Assembly: GCA_050247255.1 (NCBI GenBank)
Contig: JBFWUM010000019.1
Span: 1-64,000, forward strand
From: JBFWUM01 sp050247255
GTDB taxonomy: Bacteria > Acidobacteriota > Vicinamibacteria > Vicinamibacterales > UBA2999
Direction: 5' to 3'
Length of the DNA stretch: 64,000 nt
Of the stretch, positions 9,996-19,757 are shown piece after piece. A program made the position numbers and the translations under genes. The notes under the pieces are model-generated. The model was not told the origin of the DNA. It was given only the letters and a program-made list of their open reading frames with translations, and ran no database searches. Numbering within the stretch: position 1 is the stretch's first letter; each line of letters begins with the position of its first letter.

Positions 9996-11006
9996 ATGAC
10001 CACTCGGACGTGTTGGACCCTGCTCGTGGCCGTGGTGTTCCTGGTTGGCTGCCCTGGTTGGGCATCTGCACAAATTGTCGAGGCTGTCGGCAGCCGCGCC
10101 CTGGGGATGGGCGGCGCCTTCGTCGCCGTCGCCTCAGACAGCAGCGCCACCTGGTGGAACCCCGCAGGACTGGCCGAAGGGCCGTTCGTCGATCTGGCCC
10201 TGGCCCGGGTGGCGACCGAGCGCACCGAGGCGGCGCCCCCGGTCCGCGACCGCGCGTCCTGGTTCGCTATCTCCGCGCCGATGCTGGGGTTCAGCTATTA
10301 CCGCTTGCGGCTCACAGACATACGACCATTCGACCCTACAGACGGGGCGGCCGGGGACCGAGAAGATAGAGCGGCAGGACTGGCAGTCCGTTCGACATCG
10401 GTCAGCCAGCTCGGGCCAACCTTCGTCCAGACCCTGCTCCCCGGGGTGCATGTCGGTACCACCCTGAAATATGTGAGGGGAACCGTGCGCCTGGCGGGCG
10501 GCAGTCCGTCGCTGCTGGCGTCCGACCTGCTCGAACAGGGGGAGGCGCTCGAAGGGGGCGAGGCGGAGGGGCGGTTCGACCTGGACATCGGCGTCCTGGC
10601 AACGGCCGGGGTCGTGCGGCTGGGCGCGGTGGTGAAGAACGTTCGCGAGCCGCGGTTCGGACGCGGGCTGCAGGTGCCGCGGCAGGTCCGGCTTGGCGCC
10701 GCGCTCGACTTCGAGCGCACGGCGGGGCTGCCGCTGGTCATCGCGATCGACGGCGATGCGGCGAGCTACGAGACGACGTGGGGGGAGCGCCAGGTGATCG
10801 CCGTCGGCGTCGAGCGCTGGCTGTTCACGCGGCGCCTGGGCATTCGCGGCGGCGCGCGGTTCAACCGCGCCGGCGCCGAGGAACGGAGCGCCACCGCGGG
10901 CATCAGCGTGGCGGCGCGGTCGGGCATGTATCTCGAGGGGCACGTCGTCCGCGGCGGGACCCCCGAGGAGCGCGGCTGGGGCGCCGCAATGAGAGTGAGC
11001 TTTTGA
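9996..11006 (+). CDS. Outer-membrane beta-barrel protein (PorV/FadL-like fold)
   Basis: 336 residues from the ATG at 9996; the frame is open further upstream but without a signal peptide. The signal peptide (about 1-25) ends in ASAQ. Next comes the motif SRALGMGGAFVAVASD..ATWWNPAGLA, shared by PorV/PorQ, FadL and UPF0164-type outer-membrane proteins, and the protein ends AAMRVSF with a C-terminal Phe. The rest is alternating-strand barrel sequence. It sits directly before pilB, so an outer-membrane role tied to the pilus is possible but unproven. Confidence 0.65.
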   Translation: MTTRTCWTLLVAVVFLVGCPGWASAQIVEAVGSRALGMGGAFVAVASDSSATWWNPAGLAEGPFVDLALARVATERTEAAPPVRDRASWFAISAPMLGFSYYRLRLTDIRPFDPTDGAAGDREDRAAGLAVRSTSVSQLGPTFVQTLLPGVHVGTTLKYVRGTVRLAGGSPSLLASDLLEQGEALEGGEAEGRFDLDIGVLATAGVVRLGAVVKNVREPRFGRGLQVPRQVRLGAALDFERTAGLPLVIAIDGDAASYETTWGERQVIAVGVERWLFTRRLGIRGGARFNRAGAEERSATAGISVAARSGMYLEGHVVRGGTPEERGWGAAMRVSF

Positions 11007-11085
11007 TGGATGGTGGATGGTAGGTGGTCGATGGTGGGCCAAGAGGTTCACCGACCATCCACCACCGACCATCCACCACCCAAAC
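11007..11085. repeat. Heptamer-period inverted repeat upstream of pilB
   Basis: Left arm units are tggatgg, tggatgg, taggtgg, tcgatgg; right arm units are ccgacca, tccacca, ccgacca, tccacca. The period is exactly 7 nt and the arms are reverse complements of one another, so the transcript would fold into a long hairpin immediately before the pilB start. No recognisable Shine-Dalgarno sequence remains between hairpin and ATG. Confidence 0.75.
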
Positions 11086-11088
11086 GAT

Positions 11089-12834
11089 ATGGCGGTACGC
11101 ATCGGCGAGTTGCTTCTCAAGGAGAAGCGCATCACACCGGAGCAGTTGCAGGAGGCGCTGAACTACCAGCGCCAGCACGGGGGGAAGCTCGGCTTCAACC
11201 TGATCAAGCTCGGGTACGTGAAGGACGAGGAGATCACCGCGCTCCTCAGCAAGCAGTACGGCGTCCCGTCGATTGCGCTCGCCCAGTTCGAGATCGACCC
11301 GGCGGTGGTCAAGCTCGTGCCCGCCGACACCGCCCAGAAGTACCAGATCGTCCCGCTGTCGCGCGCCGGTGCCACGCTGACGATCGCCATGACGGACCCG
11401 ACCAACGTGTTCGCCATGGACGACATCAAGTTCATGACCGGCTACAACGTCGAGCCGGTCGTGGCGTCCGAGACGGCGGTCATCGAGGCGATCCAGAAGT
11501 ACTACGGCAAGGCGGCGGCGCCGCCCGGCGGATCGGAGAGCGCGCTGGAGCTGGCCAGCCGGGCGCTCGAGGAGATGCCGACCCTCGACGGCGCCGAGGA
11601 CGTGGAGGTCCTCCAGGAGCTCGAGGAGATCAGCGCCGAGATGCTCGCCAAGCAGGGCGAGGAGGCGCCGGTCATCAAGCTGGTGAACGTCATCCTGATG
11701 TCGGCCATCCAGAAGGGCGCCAGCGACATCCACATCGAGCCGTACGAGAAGGAGCTGCGCGTCCGCTACCGCATCGACGGGCTGCTGTACACGATCATGC
11801 AGCCGCCGATGAAGTTCCGCGACGCCATGACGTCGCGCATCAAGATCATGGCGAAGCTCGACATCGCCGAGAAGCGGCTGCCACAGGACGGGCGCATCAA
11901 GATCCGGTTCCAGGACAACGGGGCGAGCAAGGAGATCGACTTCCGCGTCTCCTGCCTGCCGACGCTGTTTGGCGAGAAGGTGGTCATGCGCCTTCTCGAC
12001 AAGGACAAGCTGATGCTCGACATGACGAGGCTCGGGTTCGAGTCCGAGTCGCTCGCCAGGTTCGAGGCGGCCATCCAGAAGCCGTGGGGCATGGTGCTGG
12101 TCACCGGCCCGACCGGGTCGGGCAAGACCAACACGCTCTACTCGTCGATCGCGCGCATCAACACGCCGGAAACCAACATCATGACGGCCGAGGACCCGGT
12201 CGAGTTCAACATGGTCGGCGTCAACCAGGTGCAGGTGCGCGAGAACATCGGGCTGAACTTCGCCTCGGCGCTGCGCAGCTTCCTGCGCCAGGACCCGAAC
12301 ATCATCCTCGTCGGCGAGGTCCGCGACTTCGAGACGGCGGAGATCGCCGTCAAGGCGGCGCTGACGGGGCACCTCGTGCTGTCGACGCTGCACACCAACG
12401 ACGCGCCGAGCACGGTGAACCGCCTGATGAACATGGGCATCGAGCCGTTCCTCGTCGCCAGCTCGCTCAACCTCGTCTGCGCGCAGCGCCTCGTGCGCCG
12501 CGTCTGCAAGAGCTGCGCGGAGCCGAACCCGACGCCGGCGCCGGCGCTGGTCCAGGCCGGCTTCGCCGCCGAGGACGCCCACTCGATTGTCCCGATGCAC
12601 GGCAGGGGGTGCGACAAGTGCAACAACACCGGCTACAAGGGACGCGTCGGCCTGTATGAAGTGATGGAGGTCACCGAGGAGCTGCGTGAGCTGATCCTCG
12701 TCGGCGCCTCGTCGCTGGAGCTGCGGCGCAAGGCGATCGACGAAGGGATGCTGACGCTGCGCCAGAGCGGCTTGCGCAAGGTGAAGGAAGGCGTGACGAC
12801 AATCGAGGAAGTCGTCAGGGAGACGGTGAAGTGA
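11089..12834 (+). CDS. pilB: Type IV pilus extension ATPase PilB
   Basis: 581 residues from ATG 11089 (MAVRIGELL); upstream in-frame codons are repeat DNA. An N-terminal GspE_N/MshEN-type domain (about 5-150) is followed by the secretion ATPase core with Walker A GPTGSGKT at 340-347 and Walker B region IILVGEVRD at 405-413. A tetracysteine zinc site, CKSC at 473-476 with CDKC at 508-511, is characteristic of PilB/GspE and absent from PilT. It powers pilin polymerisation at the inner membrane. Its stop overlaps the pilT start by 4 bp. Confidence 0.95.
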   Translation: MAVRIGELLLKEKRITPEQLQEALNYQRQHGGKLGFNLIKLGYVKDEEITALLSKQYGVPSIALAQFEIDPAVVKLVPADTAQKYQIVPLSRAGATLTIAMTDPTNVFAMDDIKFMTGYNVEPVVASETAVIEAIQKYYGKAAAPPGGSESALELASRALEEMPTLDGAEDVEVLQELEEISAEMLAKQGEEAPVIKLVNVILMSAIQKGASDIHIEPYEKELRVRYRIDGLLYTIMQPPMKFRDAMTSRIKIMAKLDIAEKRLPQDGRIKIRFQDNGASKEIDFRVSCLPTLFGEKVVMRLLDKDKLMLDMTRLGFESESLARFEAAIQKPWGMVLVTGPTGSGKTNTLYSSIARINTPETNIMTAEDPVEFNMVGVNQVQVRENIGLNFASALRSFLRQDPNIILVGEVRDFETAEIAVKAALTGHLVLSTLHTNDAPSTVNRLMNMGIEPFLVASSLNLVCAQRLVRRVCKSCAEPNPTPAPALVQAGFAAEDAHSIVPMHGRGCDKCNNTGYKGRVGLYEVMEVTEELRELILVGASSLELRRKAIDEGMLTLRQSGLRKVKEGVTTIEEVVRETVK

Positions 12835-13955
12835 CACTACCGGAACTGCTCCGCAGGGTGGTCGAGCTCGAAGGGTCGGACCTGCACATCACCACCGAGA
12901 CGCCGCCGCAGATCCGCGTGCACGGGCACCTGCAGCGCGTCGAGGGGCCAGACATGACGCCATCGGAGACCAAGCAGCTCTGTTACAGCGTGCTCACCGA
13001 CGCGCAGAAGAAGCGGTTCGAGGAGCACCTGGAGCTCGACTTCTCGTTCGGCATCAAGGGGCTGGCGCGCTTCCGCTGCAACATGTTCAACCAGCGCGGC
13101 GCAGTCGGCGCCGTCTACCGGCTGATCCCCGAGAAGATCCGCGGCTTCGACGAGCTCGGGCTGCCGCCGGTCATCGCCAAGCTGGCCGAACGGCCGCGCG
13201 GGCTGGTGCTCGTCACCGGCCCCACCGGCTCGGGCAAGTCGACGACGCTGGCGGCGATGATCGACAAGATCAACAAGGAGCGGCACGATCACATCCTCAC
13301 CATCGAAGACCCGATCGAGTTCGTGCACCAGCACCAGAACTGCCTCGTCAACCAGCGCGAGGTGCACCAGGACACCCAGAGCTTCGCCAACGCGCTGCGC
13401 GCCGCGCTGCGCGAGGACCCCGACATTGTCCTGATTGGCGAGATGCGCGACCTGGAGACGGTCGAAGCGGCGCTGCGGATCGCCGAGACGGGGCACCTGA
13501 CATTCGGGACGCTGCACACCAACTCGGCGGCGCAGACGATCAACCGCATCATCGACATCTTTCCGGCGCACCAGCAGAGCCAGATCCGGACGCAGTTGTC
13601 GCTGGTCCTCGAGGGTATCGTCTGCCAGGCGCTGCTGCCGAAGATCGGCGGCGGCCGCGTCGCCTCGCTCGAGATCATGGTGCCGACGCCGGCCATCCGG
13701 AACCTGATTCGCGAGGACAAGATCCACCAGATCTACTCGGCCATGCAGACCGGCCAGGAAAAGGCCGGGATGCAGACGGCGAACCAGTCGCTGGCGACGT
13801 TGTATATGAAGAAGCAGATCACGCTCGAGACCGCGCTCAGCGCGTCGTCGAACCGCGAGGAGCTGCAGGAGATGATCAACCGTGGCGTCGGCGTGGTGGC
13901 CGGCGCCGGGCTCGGCCGCACCGGCGTCGCGCCGCGGCCGACGATGGGCAGATAG
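12831..13955 (+). CDS. pilT: Type IV pilus retraction ATPase PilT
   Basis: 374 residues, GTG start overlapping the pilB stop. Walker A GPTGSGKS at 130-137, Walker B ILIGEMRD and the PilT hallmark AIRNLIRE at 288-295, needed for retraction, are intact. No tetracysteine motif. PilT disassembles pili to pull the cell. The C-terminal 30 residues are Gly/Ala/Arg-rich and may be disordered. Placement between pilB and pilC matches the Myxococcus xanthus order. Confidence 0.95.
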   Translation: MTLPELLRRVVELEGSDLHITTETPPQIRVHGHLQRVEGPDMTPSETKQLCYSVLTDAQKKRFEEHLELDFSFGIKGLARFRCNMFNQRGAVGAVYRLIPEKIRGFDELGLPPVIAKLAERPRGLVLVTGPTGSGKSTTLAAMIDKINKERHDHILTIEDPIEFVHQHQNCLVNQREVHQDTQSFANALRAALREDPDIVLIGEMRDLETVEAALRIAETGHLTFGTLHTNSAAQTINRIIDIFPAHQQSQIRTQLSLVLEGIVCQALLPKIGGGRVASLEIMVPTPAIRNLIREDKIHQIYSAMQTGQEKAGMQTANQSLATLYMKKQITLETALSASSNREELQEMINRGVGVVAGAGLGRTGVAPRPTMGR

Positions 13956-13977
13956 GCAGCTAGGTAGCTGGGGCTTA
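13946..13977. repeat. Octamer-period repeat between pilT and pilC
   Basis: Units gggcagat, aggcagct, aggtagct, ggggctta follow one another at 8-nt spacing, covering the pilT stop and the entire 21-bp gap to pilC. A one-armed, short member of the periodic family; no inverted arm. Confidence 0.45.
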
Positions 13978-15191
13978 TGGCGACTTTTGCATACAGCGGG
14001 CGGACCCGGCAGGGGCAGACGGTCACCGGCGAGCACATGGCGGACACCATGGACGCCGCGGTGGCGGCGCTGCGGCGGCAGCAGATCCTGGTCACGCAGA
14101 TCAACCCGATCAGGGAGAAGGCGGCCAAGGTCATCAAGGGCAAGAAGGGCAAGAGCGTCGACTCGAAGAACCTGGCCGTCTTCACGCGCCAGTTTTCGGT
14201 GATGATCGACGCCGGCCTGCCGCTGGTGCAGTGCCTCGAGATCCTCGGCACGCAGGAAGAGGACAAGAACTTCTCGCAGGTGATCCTCGCCACTCGCGGG
14301 GACGTCGAAAGCGGCGCCTCGCTGGCCGACGCGATGGCGAAGCACCCGAAGGTGTTCGACAACCTGTTCGTCAACATGATCGCCGCCGGCGAGGCGGGCG
14401 GCATCCTCGACACCATTCTCAAGCGGCTCGCCACCTACATCGAGAAGAACGTCAAGCTGAAGCAGCAGGTGAAGTCGGCGATGGTCTACCCGATCGCCGT
14501 CATCGTCATCGCGGCGATCGTCGTCGGCGTCATCCTGTGGAAGGTCATCCCGACCTTCGCCAACCTGTTTGCCGGCCTCGGCGCCGAGCTGCCGCTGCCG
14601 ACGCGGGTGGTCATCGCTGCCAGCAACGGCCTGGTGCGCTTCGGCCCGTTCGTGATCATCGGCATGGCGGCGCTCGCCTTCGGCTTCCGCGCGTACTACC
14701 AGACGCCGAACGGGCGCAAGGTGGTGGACTCGGTGGTGCTGAAGCTGCCGGTGCTCGGCATCCTGATGCGCAAGATTGCGGTCGCCCGCTTCTGCCGCAC
14801 GCTGTCGACGCTGCTGGCGTCGGGCGTGTCGATTCTCGAGGCGCTCGACATCACCGCGCGCACGTCGGGCAACGCCGTCGTCGAGGAGGCCATCCTGACG
14901 ACGCGCAAGAGCATCGAGCGCGGCGAGACGATTGCGGCGCCGCTGCGTGACACTGCCGTTTTCCCGCCGATGGTGGTGCAGATGATCGGCGTCGGCGAGG
15001 CGACCGGCGCGCTCGACACGATGCTGTCGAAGATCGCCGACTTCTACGAGGAGGAAGTCGACGTCGCGGTCGCCGGGCTGCTGACGCTGCTCGAGCCGAT
15101 GATGATCGCGCTGCTCGGCGGCATCGTCGGCGGCATCGTCATCGCGATGTACATGCCGATCTTCAGCCTGATTTCGAAGCTCACGGGCTGA
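13977..15191 (+). CDS. pilC: Type IV pilus inner-membrane platform protein PilC
   Basis: 404 residues, usual for PilC/GspF. Two T2SSF domains (about 70-190 and 270-395) with the repeated patterns FTRQFSVMIDAGLPL and FCRTLSTLLASGVSILEAL. Three hydrophobic segments, near 170-195, 215-240 and 375-398, fit the known topology. The protein is the inner-membrane platform that PilB and PilT act on. ATG start directly after the short repeat. Confidence 0.95.
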   Translation: MATFAYSGRTRQGQTVTGEHMADTMDAAVAALRRQQILVTQINPIREKAAKVIKGKKGKSVDSKNLAVFTRQFSVMIDAGLPLVQCLEILGTQEEDKNFSQVILATRGDVESGASLADAMAKHPKVFDNLFVNMIAAGEAGGILDTILKRLATYIEKNVKLKQQVKSAMVYPIAVIVIAAIVVGVILWKVIPTFANLFAGLGAELPLPTRVVIAASNGLVRFGPFVIIGMAALAFGFRAYYQTPNGRKVVDSVVLKLPVLGILMRKIAVARFCRTLSTLLASGVSILEALDITARTSGNAVVEEAILTTRKSIERGETIAAPLRDTAVFPPMVVQMIGVGEATGALDTMLSKIADFYEEEVDVAVAGLLTLLEPMMIALLGGIVGGIVIAMYMPIFSLISKLTG

Positions 15192-15195
15192 CGGT

Positions 15196-15230
15196 TGGAT
15201 GGTAGATGGTGGATGGTAGTTCGTAGCTGA
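15196..15230. repeat. Heptamer-period repeat between pilC and pilS
   Basis: Units tggatgg, tagatgg, tggatgg, tagttcg, tagctga follow one another at 7-nt spacing and fill the whole intergenic gap. It uses the same unit as the left arm of the repeat before pilB, 4 kb away, but has no inverted partner arm. Confidence 0.65.
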
Positions 15231-16909
15231 ATGGATCTCCGCCAGCGTCTGTCGACGCTCATCGCCGTGCGCGTCGTCGCGAGCACGCTGCTGCTCGGGT
15301 CCGCGATCCTCGTCCAGCTGAACCGGCCCGGGGCGTTCCCGATCGACCCGTTCTTCTTCCTGATTGGGCTGACCTACGCGTTGAGCGTCGTGTTCATCGC
15401 GACGCTGCGCTTCGTCGACCGGCTGCCGTGGCTGGCCGACGTGCAGTTCGGCGCCGACGCCATCCTCGTCTCGGCGTTCATCCACGTCACCGGCGGCATC
15501 ACCAGTTACTTCTCGTCGCTGTACCTGCTGCCGATCATCGCCGCCAGCACCATCCGGTTCCGCCGCGGCGCGCTGCAGGTCGCGGCGCTCAGTGCCGTGC
15601 TCTATTTGGCGCTGGTGTCGCTCCAGTACACCGGCGGCATGGCCTATCTGCCGGCGTCGTGGCAGGTCGAGCTGCCGGACCCGCTGCCGGGCGTGCGGCT
15701 GGCGCAGTACACGGTGGCCATCAACCTGTTCGGTTTCGTCGCGGTGGCGCTGCTGTCGGGATCGCTGGCCGAGAACGTGCGGTCCACGGGCGCGCGGCTG
15801 GAACATGCCTCGCACGAAATCGAGGACCTGCGGGCGTTCAACGAGTACGTCATCGACAGCCTGCTGAGCGGCCTGATGACCACCGATCGCGACGGCCGCA
15901 TCCTGACGTTCAATCGCACGGCGTCGGCGATCACCGGCGTGCCGCAGGCGCAGGCCATTGGCCGCGATGCCGCCGCGGTGCTGCAGCTGCCAGACGCCTT
16001 CACGGAGCAGCTGGCGACGGTGGGCGAGCAACGCGGCGTGCGCTTCGATTTCGAGTTCGCCGTCGGCGACCGCCAGGTCATCGACATCGGCCTCACCGTG
16101 GCGCCGCTGGCGTTCCCCGACGGCCGCAGCGGCTACCTGTACACCTTCCAGGACGTGACCAACGTCAAGCGGCTCGAACGGAGCGCGCGGCTGCAGCAGC
16201 GGCTGGCGGCGGTCGGCGAGATGGCGGCCGGCATTGCCCACGAGATTCGCAACCCGCTGGCGTCGATGTCGGGGTCCATCCAGGTGCTGCGCCAGGACCT
16301 GCCGCTGTCGGAGGAGCAGGCGCAGCTGATGGACATCGTGCTCAAGGAGTCCGAGCGCCTCAACGACACCATCCGCTCGTTCCTCGCGTACGCGCGGCCG
16401 CAGAAGTTCGCCGTCGCGCGGCTCGACGTCGCCAGGGTGGTGCAGGACACGGCGCTGCTGCTGCGCAACAGCGCCGACGTGCGCGCAGGGCACGTGATCG
16501 ACGTCGACGTGCCTTCGGGCGAGGTGTGGTACGAGGCCGACGAGAACCAGGTGCGGCAGATTATCTGGAACCTTGCCACCAACGGGCTGCGGGCCATGGC
16601 CGACGGCGGCCACCTCAGGCTCGGCGCCCGCACGGAGCGGCGCGGCAGCCAGGGCGAGGTCGTGCTCGAGGTCGAGGACCAGGGGTGCGGCATCCCGGCC
16701 GATGAGCTGGACGGCATCTTCCAGCCGTTCCGCAGCTCGTTCGACAAGGGCACCGGCCTCGGCCTCGCCATTGTCCACCGCATCGTCACCGACTACGGCG
16801 GCCAGATCCAGGTGTCGTCGACGGTCGGCAGCGGCACCACGGTGCGCGTCCGGCTGCCGATTCGTGCCGGCAGCAGCCAGCCGGCGCCCGGCGCGCGGAG
16901 CGCCGTCTC

Positions 16910-16913
<4 letters not shown>
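15231..16913 (+). CDS. pilS: Sensor histidine kinase PilS
   Basis: 560 residues. About six N-terminal transmembrane helices (1-185), a PAS domain (about 200-310), then HisKA with phospho-acceptor His337 in AHEIRNPLASM, and an HATPase domain with N-box (IIWNLATNGLRAM), G1 (VEDQGCGIP) and G2 (GTGLGLAIV). Multi-helix PilS proteins sense pilin in the membrane and control pilR. The stop overlaps pilR by 4 bp. ATG lies directly after the heptamer repeat. Confidence 0.93.
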
Positions 16914-18312
<1,399 letters not shown>

Positions 18313-18316
<4 letters not shown>

Positions 18317-18840
18317 TGCGACGGCTTCGACACACCGGCGGCATGACGATCGTCGAACTGCTCGTCGTCATCGTCGTCATCGGCATCCTGCTGGTCTTTG
18401 CCGTCACCATGTTCCAGCGGGCGCGGATGGCCGGCAACGAATCGGCGGCCATCGGCGCCATGCGCGCCATCAACAGCGCGCAGTTCGCCTACATGAGCGG
18501 CTGCGGCCAGGGGAGGTATGCCTCCTCGTACACCGTGCTCGGCCAGAAGCCGGCCAGCGGCGGGCAGCCGTACCTGTCCGAAGACATCCCCGCCGTGACG
18601 GAGCCGACGCGCAACGGCTACGTGTTCCGAATGGCGCGCGGCATGGACGGCGTCGCGGCAAGCGCCGACTGCAACGGCACGGCGACGCAGACGTCCTACT
18701 ACGCCACGGCAACCCCGGTCGCACAGGGGAACACCGGCGAGCGCTCGTTTGCCACCAACCAGCGCGGCGCCGTCTTCCAGTCAAACGGGGAGGTCCCTCC
18801 CGCCGAGCCCTTCGACGACGGCGACCAGCCGGCGCAGTAG
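18313..18840 (+). CDS. Type IV pilin (first, coupled to pilR)
   Basis: 175 residues. Class III leader ending in GG before Met+1, then the conserved hydrophobic helix with Glu+5 (MTIVELLVVIVVIGILLVF). It is paralogous to the next pilin: both share a GNE..AIG.MRAINSAQ region after the helix, and both have two cysteines in the head (SGCGQG and SADCNG here). The start overlaps the pilR stop, so the gene is read from the regulator transcript, unusual for a major pilin. The C-terminal tail is acidic and Pro-rich. It may be a minor or alternative pilin. Confidence 0.85.
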
Positions 18841-18864
18841 GCCCTCAAGCCCGCGGGGCGAGGC

Positions 18865-18922
18865 TGACAGTTTCTGTCACTCCGACAAATCGTGGCAGCG
18901 CCAGGCTTGACACTTTTTGTCC
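18865..18922 (+). promoter_or_regulatory. Two TGACA-N5-TGTC palindromes upstream of pilA
   Basis: TGACAGTTTCTGTCA (18865-18879) is a perfect palindrome. TGACACTTTTTGTCC (18908-18922) repeats it with one change, 43 bp further on (four DNA turns). PilR sites in Pseudomonas aeruginosa pilA are reported as tandem C/GTGTC motifs, so PilR is a candidate binder. The second copy overlaps a possible -35 box, which would fit repression as well. Confidence 0.45.
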
Positions 18923-18936
18923 TGCGTCCGTATCCT
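18907..18936 (+). promoter_or_regulatory. Candidate sigma-70-type promoter for pilA
   Basis: TTGACA (18907-18912), an 18-nt spacer and TATCCT (18931-18936). The -35 box is perfect and the -10 matches 4 of 6. It would give a leader of about 180 nt before the pilA start. Confidence 0.4.
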
Positions 18937-19120
18937 GATTTCAGGGCTTATCCGATAAGTCTCTCCAGGTAAGTGGCTTAGCTGGATTTCGCGGCGGTTG
19001 GCAAAGTCGGCATCGATCTTGGTTCCTGACTGTGCCGTTCAACCCCCAGCGCCGCGAGCCGCGGCGAACGGTTACGAGAGTTTGCCGGGCGCAGCCCGCG
19101 AGCGTTCAAGGAGAAAACAC

Positions 19121-19651
19121 GTGAAGAAGATGCAGAAGAACGAAGGGTTCACCCTGATCGAGCTGCTGATTGTCGTGGCGATCATCGGCATCATCGCCGC
19201 GATCGCCGTTCCGGGCCTGCTGCGCGCCCGCATGTCGGGCAACGAGGCGTCGGCCATCGGCTCGATGCGCGCGATCAACAGCGCCCAGGTGACCTACGCG
19301 GCCAGCTGCGGCGGCGGCGGCTACACCCAGAGCCTGGTGGACCTGGCCGCTGTCCCCATCGCTGGAGGCGCCCCGTTCATCAGCCCCGACCTCGGCACCG
19401 GCGCCACGGTGACCAAGAGCGGCTATGACATCGCCCTCGCGGCTGGTGCCAACTCGGTCGCCGTCCTGGTGGCTGCCAACACCTGCAACAACACCAATTC
19501 GTTCTCGACCTACCACGCGACCGGCACGCCGGACGACGTGGGCGACACGGGCACGCGCGCGTTCGCGACCAACCAATCGGGCACGATCTGGCAGAACTTC
19601 ACCGGCGTGGCGATCGCCAACACGATGGCGGCCGCGACCGTCCTGCAGTAA
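19121..19651 (+). CDS. pilA: Major type IV pilin PilA
   Basis: 176 residues from GTG 19121, set by aaggag 7 nt upstream; longer in-frame readings lack a leader-like sequence. Leader VKKMQKNEG, cleavage G|F, then the classic FTLIELLIVVAIIGIIAA helix with Glu+5. The head domain is Ala/Thr/Ser/Gly-rich with two cysteines (ASCGGG and ANTCNN) that could form a disulfide. It has its own 280-bp upstream region with promoter-like and palindromic signals and a strong hairpin downstream, as expected for an abundant structural pilin. Paralogue of the preceding pilin. Confidence 0.93.
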   Translation: MKKMQKNEGFTLIELLIVVAIIGIIAAIAVPGLLRARMSGNEASAIGSMRAINSAQVTYAASCGGGGYTQSLVDLAAVPIAGGAPFISPDLGTGATVTKSGYDIALAAGANSVAVLVAANTCNNTNSFSTYHATGTPDDVGDTGTRAFATNQSGTIWQNFTGVAIANTMAAATVLQ

Positions 19652-19682
19652 GCGCTTTCGATTCCTCGGTTCCTCGGTGAGA

Positions 19683-19717
19683 GGTGCCCGGCCCCGGCCG
19701 GGCACCACTTTGTGTTT
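19683..19717 (+). terminator. Terminator after pilA
   Basis: A perfect 11-bp stem, GGTGCCCGGCC and GGCCGGGCACC with a CC loop, followed by a T-rich stretch (actttgtgttt). A strong terminator or mRNA-stabilising hairpin here is typical after an abundant pilin gene. Confidence 0.75.
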
Positions 19718-19757
19718 CCGCCGGTTGTTCGGTAGGATGCGCCCGAGAGTCACCCAG

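Noticed and set aside
12837..16778. Very long minus-strand open reading frame opposite pilT, pilC and pilS
   Set aside because: Shadow of GC-rich coding DNA: composition is Arg/His/Ala/Gln-rich, has no domain, and the opposite strand encodes three intact pilus proteins. The same holds for long shadows at 276-2696, 30370-32454 and 59498-63415.
18894..18908. Sigma-54 promoter upstream of pilA (TGGCAGCGCCAGGCTTG)
   Set aside because: GG to GC spacing is 9, not the strict 10; another candidate near 19020-19035 has spacing 11. A sigma-70-like site fits better.
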